Shown: piece after piece, positions 9,502-17,740 of the stretch
How positions within the stretch are numbered: position 1 is the first letter of the stretch
Layout of the letters: the number at the start of each line of letters is the position of its first letter
NCBI RefSeq assembly: GCF_000208925.1
Contig: NW_001915154.1
Location: 1 to 18,210 of the forward strand
Length of the DNA: 18,210 bases
From: Entamoeba histolytica HM-1:IMSS
Taxonomy: Eukaryota; Evosea; Mastigamoebida; Endamoebidae
Direction of reading: 5' to 3'
Notes under the pieces: model-generated
Databases searched by the model: none
Told to the model about the DNA's origin: nothing
What the model saw: the letters and a program-made list of their open reading frames with translations, nothing else
Translations under genes and position numbers: made by a program

Positions 9502-11953
9502 TTACATTGAATCAAGAAGTAAAGTAAGTATCCTTTCACACATTTGTTGAGTTTCATAATCATCTTTTTTTGTATGAAGCATTGTTAGTCCAAATAAATG
9601 AATAACAGTTCTTCTATCAAGACCTCTTTCTATAAGTTCTTTTATTGTTTTTAATATATAAAGAAATACATTTCTATGAGTTTCTTCCATCATATAAATA
9701 ACATAACGTTTAGCTAGTTCAAGGTTATTAACATAATATTTTATTTCTGAAATAAAATTGTCATGTAATAATGAGTCTTGAAATCCTGCTAATACAACTA
9801 AAAGAATATCCAAATAACTTGATGCTAATATTCCTGGTAAGAATTGACTATCTTTATCAATAGAATCAAGAACCTCTTGTCTTTGAGTTGGAGTTGATTT
9901 TTGAATAAAACAATTTTGAAGTTCTTCATTACTAAGAGACAAGAGTTTATCAACTAATCTATAAATTTCTTTTGGAATAGTAAAAGGTAATCCTTGATAA
10001 GAATTTAAAACATTACCACGAACAGGACGATTTAATAATGATAAACTTTTTAATGACATTCCAATACAAGATTGTTTTGGATAAACTTTGACAACAATAG
10101 GAATAGTATGTTTAGTATATTTAATTCCTATTTCAAAAGCAAATTTACAAGCTTCTTTTTCTTGATACAAATGAGCTGAATGTAAATCAAATTTAATACT
10201 AACTTTTACTTTTGCTGTATCTTTTCCTTCCATAATTTCAATTCTATCAGTACTCATTTGAACTTTTGCCCAAAGATGTAAATTTTCTTTTTGTTCATCT
10301 TGAATAAGAGTAAGATGAAGTCTTGATTTTCCTGTATTAACAATAGTTATTTCTTGACTATACTCTGTAAGAACATTTACTCCTCTAAATTCAAAATATG
10401 TCATTGATGCAGATACCTCTGGAACAACAACCATTGAATACCATTTCTCAGCTTTATCCATAAATTCTTCAACCATTTTCTTTTTTTCTTGATTAATTTG
10501 TTGTAAATATACTTTCATAAATGCACTAACTGGTTTATGGTCTGAATTATATAATTCAAATGATGTATATTTTTCTACAATAACTCCATGTCTTCTTTCT
10601 GTTTTATATAATACACGATCACACCATGAAGGAATTCTATTATCTACATATTCTCCATTACCAATTTTAATTTTAAATGTTGGTAAAAATGTAATTTTAG
10701 CTTCTTTAAAATTTTGAAAGACTTTCTTCTTTATTCTTGAATTAAATAATTGATCATTACGATAAAGAGTTGTTAAATCTTTTTCTTGAACTAGTTTTCT
10801 TACTTCACTATCTTCCATATCTATTCTATAATTTAAATCACCCATCCATATTACTACGTCATGTTGTAATAAAGGAATAGAAAGTGATGATGTACCATTA
10901 TAATATTTAATTTTCATTTTACTAATCTCTTCCCAATCTTTATTTCTTCTTTCACAAAATTCTTGATGTGCTGCTAAATGACTATTAACAAAACAAATGG
11001 TTGAATCATAAATTTTCATTCCAATTGCCACTCCTCCTTTATTTGCTAATTTTCCACTCATCGCTCCAGTACGACATTCTGATAATCCAAACATTTTAAT
11101 TTGGCTCTTAATATGTTTATGAACAAATACAAATAATACAATTCCACAAAGCTGATACCATCCTGATTCATCATATTCATTTCCTCCATTCCTATTAACA
11201 GATTTACAAATAACATCTTTCCATTGTTCTGCTCGCTCACTATATTTTTTTCCAGTTATAATTGCATCAACACTCATATCTAATTCTTGAACACCTAGAG
11301 CAACAATATCTGGTTTTTCTGATAATAATGATGTCCATTTATCAACAATTTCTTGATCATATAAACCTTGATTAATATTCCAAGTACATATTTGAATTTT
11401 AAGTTCTTTAGCAATAGCATAAAAAGGTAACTGATCTAATATTGATTTTTCTTTCCATCCTTGACTATCTTCAGCAAAACAATTAACTAGAAAGATAAAT
11501 ATTATATTATATTTGATTAATTTAAATGAAAACTAACAACAAACAATCTTTATATATCTCTGGAGATTTACATATTTCTTCTTTTGTTGGTTGACGATTC
11601 ATTGCAACCCACATTCTAGGTACAACTGGAACAAATGATGGAGATGGTGGGGTTGTAGGTTTAAACATTTCATTATCTTCTTCAAGTGTTTTTGAACGAC
11701 CAAGAAATTGCTTTGCATTTGATGAAGTTCTTCTAGAATAAGAACTTAAACTAGTAGTTGTTCGATGTGATTTGATCCATTCTTTTCTTTCATGCTCTTT
11801 TGGGGTTGTTGATAAAGAAGGTGGAGTTGAGGTAGTGCGAACTGATGCTTGTACTTGTTCCGTTAATCGTTCATGTTCAAGCATGAACTTAGGTGTCATA
11901 ACAGTTCTTCTTGGTGATAAGTTAGAGAAAGAATAGTTTTGTGGTTGTGACAT
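9502..11953 (-). CDS. OCRL/INPP5B-type inositol polyphosphate 5-phosphatase (two exons)
   Basis: It removes the 5-phosphate from phosphoinositides such as PI(4,5)P2 at membranes. Joining exon 1 (11953-11545) to exon 2 (11486-9502) gives 797 residues. Residues 1-137 are Ser/Thr/Pro-rich and probably disordered. The catalytic domain (about 160-460) shows ICTWNINQG (169-177), VQELD with Glu204, KLANKGG (282-288), VNSHLAAH (303-310), WMGDLNYR (350-357), PSWCDR (422-427) and SDHKPV (451-456). An ASH-like beta-sandwich follows (about 494-611), then a RhoGAP-like helical domain (about 631-797). That domain has CFIQKS where active RhoGAPs have an Arg finger, so it is probably GAP-dead, as in OCRL, where such domains bind Rac/Rab partners. 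No PH domain or CAAX end was seen. It probably acts in endocytic or phagocytic traffic (inference). Confidence 0.93.
11487..11544 (-). other. Intron in the 5-phosphatase gene (58 bases)
   Basis: Read on the - strand it starts GTTTGT (11544-11539) and ends TCTAG (at 11487), the standard Entamoeba form. Splicing joins ...EIYKD to FNCFAEDSQGW (one base of exon 1 plus two of exon 2 make TTT, Phe). It restores the conserved ICTWNINQG and VQE motifs upstream of the first ATG of exon 2 at 11277. Confidence 0.9.
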
Positions 11954-12157
11954 GAATAATATAATGAGCCAACTTATTCTTAGTTCTTTTCGAACTTATA
12001 GAATGAACATATTTACGGCTTTGGTTTTAGAAAAGATAAAAAGTACTATAAAAAATAGTAAAAGAATTTAATAAATATAAAAAAGTGAAAATAACAAACA
12101 GAAAAATCATATAAAAAAAAAGAAACTAAATTAATAAAAATATCATTTCTTTTCAAT
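11954..12157. promoter_or_regulatory. Divergent promoter region (5-phosphatase / HAD phosphatase)
   Basis: The 204 bases separate two start codons on opposite strands. AATGAAC at 12002-12008 matches seven of eight bases of the AATGAACT (GAAC) core promoter element known from Entamoeba. The half next to the HAD gene is A-rich with no clear TATA. The role is inferred from position and this one element. Confidence 0.4.
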
Positions 12158-12847
12158 ATGTCTGAAACTCCACAAATAAAATATGCAATCTTTGATCTTG
12201 ATGGGACACTACTTGATACAGAAATATTATATACAATTGTTACTCAACAATATTTAGATGAATATGCTAATGGAGCTAAATTTACTTATGAAATTAAAAA
12301 AGAAATGATGGGAAGACATATTGAGGTTGCTACTAAATGGTTAATGGATATTTTTCATATTAATGACACACTTGAACATGCAATACAATATAAAATTGAT
12401 CATTTAAATAAATTATGGTCAACAGTAAAACCATTACCAGGAGCAATGAAGATTTTAAATTATTTTAAAAAACATCACATTCCTATAGCTCTTGCTACTT
12501 CAACCACTAAATCTGTCTTTGAACAAAAAATGGTTAAAAACCAAGAGATGCTCAATTATTTTGATGCAATTGTTCTTGGAGATGATCCTCATGTAAAAGA
12601 AGCTAAACCAAATCCACAAATATTTTTACATGCTGGTCATTTACTTGGATGTACTGACATGAAACAAGCAATTGTATTTGAAGATGCAGTACTTGGTGTT
12701 CAAGCAGGAATTGCATCTGGAGCTTATACTGTAGCTATTCCAGATAAAGAATGTGCAAATGATCCTTATTTTGAAAAAGCATATGTGCAATTGAAATCAC
12801 TTAATGAATTTGAACCAACAAAATTTGGACTTCCAAATGATTATTGA
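12158..12847 (+). CDS. HAD-family phosphatase, PUDP/GS1 (beta-phosphoglucomutase) type
   Basis: A 229-residue haloacid-dehalogenase hydrolase that most resembles HDHD1/PUDP (pseudouridine 5'-phosphatase) and plant GS1/GPP proteins. Motif I FDLDGTLLDTE (12-22) gives nucleophile Asp13 and acid/base Asp15. Motif II is ALATSTTKS (111-119) with Thr114. Motif III is Lys150 in VKEAKPNPQIF. Motif IV is FEDAVLGVQAG (174-184) with Glu175 and Asp176. Residues about 20-90 form the helical cap of subclass I that decides substrate. The phrase VLGDDPHVKEAKPNPQIFL is close to that of PUDP-like enzymes, which dephosphorylate small sugar or nucleotide phosphates; the exact substrate cannot be told from sequence. 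There is no targeting peptide, so it is cytosolic. The length is normal for the family and all catalytic residues are present. Single exon. Confidence 0.92.
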   Translation: MSETPQIKYAIFDLDGTLLDTEILYTIVTQQYLDEYANGAKFTYEIKKEMMGRHIEVATKWLMDIFHINDTLEHAIQYKIDHLNKLWSTVKPLPGAMKILNYFKKHHIPIALATSTTKSVFEQKMVKNQEMLNYFDAIVLGDDPHVKEAKPNPQIFLHAGHLLGCTDMKQAIVFEDAVLGVQAGIASGAYTVAIPDKECANDPYFEKAYVQLKSLNEFEPTKFGLPNDY

Positions 12848-13099
12848 TTTATGTTATTTTAACAAAATATAATGATAAGATGAGACTAATCTTCTTAGAA
12901 GAAGGAATGATAGAAAAGATTTTTATTGATATTTAAAATTACTTTTTAGTTTTATTTTTTCAAAATTGATTAGACTAACAAAAAAAAATCATTTAATAAT
13001 TTAATTTTCAAAGATCACAAAAGTGATGAATATATCATTAATTGACCTAATGACTGTCGTCTTTTAAAGTAAGTAGAGTGATATATTAAATAAAAATAC
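12848..13099. other. Convergent intergenic spacer
   Basis: Between the ends of the HAD gene and the coiled-coil gene. It is AT-rich with T runs. A possible third exon of the coiled-coil gene on the - strand would begin at 13046 if the optional splice discussed there is used. Confidence 0.4.
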
Positions 13100-13630
13100 T
13101 TAATAAAAAAAAAGGATAACAAACTGTTTTATTAGTTGATTTTTAAGGTAATTTATTTGTTCAATAGGAAGAGATTTAAAAGTAATATTATCTATTTTAT
13201 TTTGAAGTAATTGTATTTGTTGAGAAAGTAAAACAATCATTTGTTCTATTTCACATAATGACTTTTTTCGTAATAAAGTACCATTATAAGAATTTAGTAA
13301 GTCAGGGTTTTTTAACATAATTAATCGAGTTAATTTATCAGCTTGTTGTTGATTTGACTCTATAATAGAAGATAACTTTTTTTGCTTTTCTTGAATAGAA
13401 AGTAAATTGGTATTAAGTTGATTTACATCATCAACAATTTGATTATATTCAGACTGATGTTGATTAATATCATAACAACACAACATTAACCTAATAGTAA
13501 TTTATTTTTTTCTATTAAAGAAAAAATAAATAACAAACATATCTTCAATATTATTTGTTTGATGTTCAATATTTTCTAATTCAACAATGTATTTACCCAT
13601 TTGAGAAGTTTGGGGTTGCTCCTTTTCCAT
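13100..13630 (-). CDS. Small coiled-coil protein, function unknown (two exons)
   Basis: Splicing exon 1 (13630-13539) to exon 2 (13490-13100) gives 160 residues that start MEKEQPQTSQMGKYIVELEN. Nearly the whole chain is heptad-like and Gln/Asn/Leu/Ile-rich, for example VDDVNQLNTNLLSIQEKQKK and IVLLSQQIQLLQNKI, so a long helical coiled coil is expected. There is no signal peptide or membrane segment. The family was not recognised. The pattern loosely recalls the Nup62/Nsp1 C-terminal coiled coil or a small complex subunit, but this is weak. The start at 13630 is preferred over 13486 because a canonical intron joins it in frame. The 3' end is uncertain: another GTTTGT lies at 13124-13119, and splicing to TAG at 13047 would end the protein SINDIFITFVIFEN instead of FVILFFY. 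Confidence 0.72.
13491..13538 (-). other. Intron in the coiled-coil gene (48 bases)
   Basis: On the - strand it begins GTTTGT (13538-13533) and ends ACTATTAG at 13491. Splicing joins AT to G, giving NIED-M-LMLCCYDIN in one frame. A nearer TAG inside the intron would run at once into TAA, so the distal one is preferred. Confidence 0.78.
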
Positions 13631-13677
13631 GATTGATCTAAAAATTAAAAGAACTCTTTTTCTAATTTTGTTTAACT
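13631..13677. promoter_or_regulatory. 47-base divergent promoter region
   Basis: Only 47 bases separate the two start codons (13630 on -, 13678 on +). The spacer contains AAAAATTAAAAGAAC on the + strand, a possible initiator/GAAC-like patch. With such a short gap the two genes must share a bidirectional promoter or use elements inside each other's first exons. Confidence 0.4.
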
Positions 13678-13929
13678 ATGGTGTCTGAACTTGCTGAAAA
13701 ACTCTTTTCACTAACTGTTCTAAAACTTGCTTTTATACTCTTTGGAGTTACTATAGCAATGTTAGTTGTTATTCCTCTCTTTCCTATAGTTTCAGATAAT
13801 TATGTTCAATCTGTTTTGACCGTTTGTTTTTTCATCACAAAGATATTCAAGTTTTAATACTAATCTTGTTAGCCTTTAACAGATGATATGAATAAACAAG
13901 TCATGGATGCTTTAAACAAATTAAATTAA
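13678..13929 (+). CDS. 66-residue single-pass membrane protein (two exons)
   Basis: Exon 1 (13678-13821) and exon 2 (13873-13929) join in phase to a 66-residue protein. It starts MVSELAEKLFSLTVLKLAF, has one strong membrane segment at about 15-37 (AFILFGVTIAMLVVIPLF), and ends in a short charged tail, PLTDDMNKQVMDALNKLN. The lack of a cleavable signal pattern and the small size suggest a tail- or signal-anchored subunit of an ER or other membrane complex (inference); a DPM- or OST-type accessory subunit is possible but no signature is present. The unspliced frame would end in a poor 59-residue form, which is why the gene is easy to miss. The intron has the standard GTTTGT and TAG ends. Confidence 0.75.
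13822..13872 (+). other. Intron in the small membrane protein gene (51 bases)
   Basis: It begins GTTTGT (13822-13827) and ends CTTGTTAG at 13872, matching the Entamoeba intron pattern. It falls between codons: exon 1 closes on ACC (Thr48) and exon 2 opens on CCT. A CAG eleven bases further on would put the frame into an immediate TGA. Confidence 0.82.
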
Positions 13930-14721
13930 TTACATTACTATTTACTTCCTTCAATGTGTCTCTTTTTGAAAAACAAAAGTCTCTTGAATTTTCTTCAAAG
14001 AAACTTTAGAAGAATTAAGAATTTTTTGTTTTTTGTGAATAACAAAAATTTTCTTATTATTGTTTTTTATTAAAATCTTTTAAATAACAAAGTAATCTTT
14101 TTTTTTTCATTAAGATATTCATTTTCATACTTACTTTTTGTTATACAGTTTTTTAATATTGTTGTTAATTGAAAATTCGATAAAACAATTTTAAATAAAA
14201 TAACAAAGTATTTTAATTATTTAAAGAATAAGAAAATTTTTTGAATTATTATTTCTTATAGTCTATTAAAATTCTTCTTTTTTGTATGATAAATATTATA
14301 ACATTTTTTATGAATTAATATTTGAAAGAATCTAATTTACTAAATTGTTTTTTTTAATGGAGTTTGAGAAGAATACACGAATTTATAGAAAAAAATGAAA
14401 TAAGAATTAGTCACTAAGAAAATAATGAAAAATACAAATAAAATAGATAATAATAATAAGTCTTTATTTTTAGAATAAATATTTCTAATTGAATTTAATA
14501 TAAGAAGAAGTTATATAAAATAATATATGTTTAATAGAGAATAGATAATATCTGTAGAATAAGACATAAATAGTTATTATCAGAAAAATAGAATAGTCTA
14601 AGAATTAAAAAATGAATAACTCAAATTAAAAATTAAATTTTTAAATTAAATAAACTTTGATTTAAAATAAAAAACAAATAAATTCAAATTAAAAGAAGTA
14701 ACTTTAAAACTAAAAAATACA
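13930..14721. other. AT-rich intergenic region upstream of the GNAT gene
   Basis: No gene was found. The first half is T-rich, the second half A-rich. The phrase AATAACAAAGTA occurs near 14082 and again near 14200, a short direct repeat of unknown meaning. Just before the GNAT start, CTTTAAAACT followed by AAAAAATACA could be a weak TATA/initiator pair; this is unproven. Confidence 0.4.
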
Positions 14722-15261
14722 ATGACAAACAATATTATTGTAAATGACACAATTTATTTAAGACAATTAATTGAAGGAGATGAACAAGAAATATTTAATA
14801 CTATAAATCAATATAGAAACGAATTAAGAACGTTTTTAAGTTTTGTTGATTTTGTAAAAGATCTCAGTGATAGTGAATTATTTGTTAAAGAGACGTTGAG
14901 AAATTATCAACAAAAAGTATTTTCTATTCGATTAAATAAAAATAATGAATTTTGTGGATTAATAGGAATTCAAAGTACTGACTTTACTAATTCATGTTGT
15001 GAAGTAGGATATTGGTTATCTCCAAAATTTCAACATCATGGAATAATGACACAGTCATTAAGAAAAATGATATCATTTATTTTTACAGAACTTCATTTTC
15101 ATAGAATTGAATTGAAAGTCGCAATAACTAATCAACCAAGTTTAAATGTTTGTGAACGACTTCATTTAATAAAAGAAGGAATTCAACGAGAACGAATACT
15201 ATTATATGGCACTTATTATGATGCTCAAATATTTTCAATATTACAAAGTGAGTATAATTGA
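14722..15261 (+). CDS. GNAT acetyltransferase, RimL/YdaF type
   Basis: A 179-residue GCN5-related N-acetyltransferase that moves an acetyl group from acetyl-CoA to an amine; relatives modify ribosomal-protein N-termini or small molecules. The layout is typical: an N-terminal strand IYLRQL (11-16), RNELRTFLSFVDFVKD (32-47) as in bacterial RimL/YdaF proteins, beta strands around FCGLIGIQ (77-84), EVGYWLSPKFQ (94-104), the CoA-pyrophosphate loop QHHGIMT (104-110, in place of QxxGxG/A), and NQPSLNVCERLHLIKEG (137-153), the usual N-S-x-x-V-x-E-x-x-G/H-F-x-x-E-G motif. The protein is complete, has no targeting signal and is probably cytosolic. It reads more like a Firmicutes protein than a eukaryotic NAT, hinting at transfer from bacteria, although its base composition now matches the host. 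Its end faces the kinase end, 87 bases away. Confidence 0.9.
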   Translation: MTNNIIVNDTIYLRQLIEGDEQEIFNTINQYRNELRTFLSFVDFVKDLSDSELFVKETLRNYQQKVFSIRLNKNNEFCGLIGIQSTDFTNSCCEVGYWLSPKFQHHGIMTQSLRKMISFIFTELHFHRIELKVAITNQPSLNVCERLHLIKEGIQRERILLYGTYYDAQIFSILQSEYN

Positions 15262-15348
15262 AATATTCATTTACATAACTTCTTAATAATTCTACATAAA
15301 AGCCCAATATCACTAAACAACAAATGCAATTAAAAATTTAAACAATTT

Positions 15349-16239
15349 TTACAACTCAAAATCATCTATAATATCTAATGGAATATCAATATCTGTTTCT
15401 ACATCTAATAAATGTAAAAATGGATGTTCTAGACATTCTTGAGCAGTCATTCTTTTACTTGAATCTACTACTAATAACTTTTCAACAAAATCAATAGCTT
15501 CTTCACAAGTATCTTTTCCTTTCATTCTATTCCAATCAACATTTCCTTCACATATCTTTTGTTTAACTTCTTCCACTGTTCCATCAAATGGAAAACTAAC
15601 TGTTAATAGTACAAATGCTAATACCCCTATTGACCACATATCACATGCTTCAGTATACGTCTTTGCTGTTCCAACAATTTCTGGTGCTGCATAATGTAAT
15701 GTTCCACAACTCGTTGTCATAGGCTCTTCATCAAACCTAACAGCAAGACCAAAATCAGCAAGCTTAATATCAAATGGTTCTTCACAATTTGTACATAATA
15801 CATTTTCAGGTTTAATATCACGATGACAAATACAACGTTCATGTAAATAAGAAACAGCTTCACATATTTGAGTCAATATTGTAATATTTTGTCTTAATGA
15901 TAAAATCCCTTCTGTTTTTAATACTTCAAATAATTCTCCTCCTTCTACATAATCCATTATCATTAAATATTGAACTTGAGTTTCAATTACATCTTTCATT
16001 CCTAATATATATGGATGATGTACATCTTTTGCAATAGAAATTTCACGTTCAATATGTTCTACCATTTTTCCATGTATTTTTCTTTTATCTATTACTTTAA
16101 TCGCATAAATTTGTGTCCGGTCTGGATGAAGATGAGCAGTATAAACACTACTGAATCCTCCTCTAGAAATAAGTCCATGAACAAGATAAACATCTCCTGA
16201 AGGGCTTGTAATACTAGTCCCAGCAGTGTAGTTTGACAT
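15349..16239 (-). CDS. CAMK-type Ser/Thr protein kinase
   Basis: A 296-residue, kinase-domain-only protein of the CAMK group. Motifs: a modified Gly loop LISRGGFSSVY (23-33), where Ser25 stands at the usual first Gly; AIKVIDK with Lys48; alpha-C Glu66; HRDIKPEN (139-146) with catalytic Asp141; DFGLA (162-166); CGTLHYAAPE (178-187); DMWSIGV (200-206); and Arg263 with the closing EHPFLHLL. All catalytic residues are intact, so it should be active. The tail after the domain is only about 20 residues and acidic (ETDIDIPLDIIDDFEL), with no calmodulin-binding or autoinhibitory helix, so calcium control as in true CaMKs is not supported. The likely substrate preference is basic Ser/Thr sites (family inference). 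There is no membrane segment. Single exon. Confidence 0.93.
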   Translation of the reverse strand: MSNYTAGTSITSPSGDVYLVHGLISRGGFSSVYTAHLHPDRTQIYAIKVIDKRKIHGKMVEHIEREISIAKDVHHPYILGMKDVIETQVQYLMIMDYVEGGELFEVLKTEGILSLRQNITILTQICEAVSYLHERCICHRDIKPENVLCTNCEEPFDIKLADFGLAVRFDEEPMTTSCGTLHYAAPEIVGTAKTYTEACDMWSIGVLAFVLLTVSFPFDGTVEEVKQKICEGNVDWNRMKGKDTCEEAIDFVEKLLVVDSSKRMTAQECLEHPFLHLLDVETDIDIPLDIIDDFEL

Positions 16240-17002
16240 CCTTGTATTATAATTATAAGATGTTTTTGTTCTTTAAGATTGTAAGAATGCCCTTTGAATG
16301 CAAATTCCTCTTCTTTTATTCTTATAAGAACATGGTTTTATTCTTTTCTTTTTCTTTCTTTAGAATTTGGTAGAATTTTTGCTCATTTGGTATTGATTTT
16401 TATACTTTCTTTTTCCTATCTTTTCGGGTTTTCTTCTTTTCTTCTCTTTTTTTTTTTTTCTCAACCCTCTCAATTAAAACTATAATTTTATTTAATTTTT
16501 TACTATTTATTTTTTTTACCCATTTTTGTGTGCCATATTTTTTCTTTATTTCTTTTTAATGCTTTTCTTGAGAAGAAAAATAAGTTATTTTCTCTTTTTG
16601 AAATTCAAATCAACGAAGAACTGATGATATTTTTAGTTACTCTTTTATAAATTTTATTTATTCATATTTTTCTTCTTCAAAACTGTGACTTAATAAAATT
16701 GTATTTGTATATAATATTTTTCTATACTGATATTTAATGATAAAAGCTTTAAAAAAAACAAAAAGAATGAATATGATAATTCAGAAAAAAAAAACAACTT
16801 TTATAACAAGTTTCAAAAAAAAAATGCGAGAAACTATTTCTTTGAAAATATTAAAAAGTGATGAATTATTAGTTATATTTTTATTTCTAAATTTTTGATT
16901 TTTTTAAGAAACGAAAAATTAACTAAAAAAGTGGTTTTAGTAATTTATTCAAAAACTTCCATTTTCAATCCTATTTCTAAAAAAGAACTTATTTTCAATT
17001 AA
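16240..17002. promoter_or_regulatory. Divergent upstream region with a long pyrimidine tract
   Basis: It lies between the kinase start (16239, -) and the membrane-protein start (17003, +). Bases about 16310-16460 are almost only T and C on the + strand (A/G on the kinase sense strand), with a T run near 16448-16460. A 63-codon open frame inside it is just a product of this skewed composition. AAGAACTT at about 16983, about 20 bases before the membrane-protein ATG, could be a GAAC-like element. No RNA gene was recognised. Confidence 0.45.
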
Positions 17003-17536
17003 ATGAAATACCCTTATTTCTTTCTCCTTATATCTTTTGTTTGTGTTGTTAGGGGTATAAAAATATATTCATTACCGCCTAATACACATGTTAAAGCTAC
17101 TCAAGAATATAATTCTACTACATTGTATATTATCAATACACAAGAACTTCTTCCTAATTCTATGTATGAAATAACATTGCAACTATTAGGAAACACACAA
17201 ATACCATTTTTTATTTCATTGTTTGAATTAAATTCAAGTCAAACTGTATATAATGAAACTACACTTCGTTTTATTACTGACAAAAATAGTTGTGTTATTT
17301 ATGGGGAAAAAGAAGAATGTCAGTCAGTTAATTGTTATGTGAAAATTTTTATTCCAAATAACAACCTTTCTGAAATTAATTATTTTGTTTTTTTAAAACG
17401 TGGAAAATGGGGATTACTTGGTAATACTCCTACAATAATATTTTTAGGAATTCTTTGTATTATAATTGCAGCTGTTATTACTTATTGGATTGTTTTAGGA
17501 ATTGAAAAAAATCAATTAAAACATAAACTATTTTGA
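17003..17536 (+). CDS. Type I membrane protein, function unknown
   Basis: A 177-residue protein with a cleavable-looking signal peptide (MKYPYFFLLISFVCVVRG, about 1-18), a lumenal/extracellular part of about 120 residues, one membrane helix (about 143-166, IIFLGILCIIIAAVITYWIV) and a short basic cytosolic tail (EKNQLKHKLF). The lumenal part has four N-glycosylation sequons (Asn37, 77, 84, 121) and three cysteines (97, 106, 111), allowing one disulphide. Its alternating hydrophobic strands, for example YEITLQLLGNTQIPFFISLF, suggest a beta-sandwich. The tail is not a clean KKxx ER-retrieval signal. The family was not recognised; an ER or surface chaperone/adaptor role is only a guess. Single exon, complete. 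Confidence 0.8.
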   Translation: MKYPYFFLLISFVCVVRGIKIYSLPPNTHVKATQEYNSTTLYIINTQELLPNSMYEITLQLLGNTQIPFFISLFELNSSQTVYNETTLRFITDKNSCVIYGEKEECQSVNCYVKIFIPNNNLSEINYFVFLKRGKWGLLGNTPTIIFLGILCIIIAAVITYWIVLGIEKNQLKHKLF

Positions 17537-17740
17537 ATTTTATTGTTTTTTTTTTATTTCATTATTTATTTAATTGTAAAATAATAACAATTAATAAATG
17601 GAGTTGGTGTTTGGTTTTATCATCTTAAGAAATGCTTTTTCTATTGAACGTTTATGTTAACTATTAAACCTATTTAAAAACACTAACTACAATAATTAAG
17701 TTTAAAGTATTTCTTTGATTGTAATTAGATTTTTTGTTAT
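17537..17740. other. AT-rich spacer
   Basis: T-rich 3' flank of the membrane-protein gene, with no gene seen. A protein-like scrap near 17600-17650 on the - strand (RSIEKAFLKMIKPN) might belong to the decayed gene further right, but it is too short to call. Confidence 0.35.

Noticed and set aside
13046..13124. Second intron in the coiled-coil gene
   Set aside because: Donor and acceptor are acceptable, but the added C-terminus has no supporting signature. It is mentioned only as an option.
16294..16485. 63-codon open frame on the + strand
   Set aside because: It is a by-product of the T/C-rich tract, being Phe/Leu/Ser only, and lies in the kinase upstream region.
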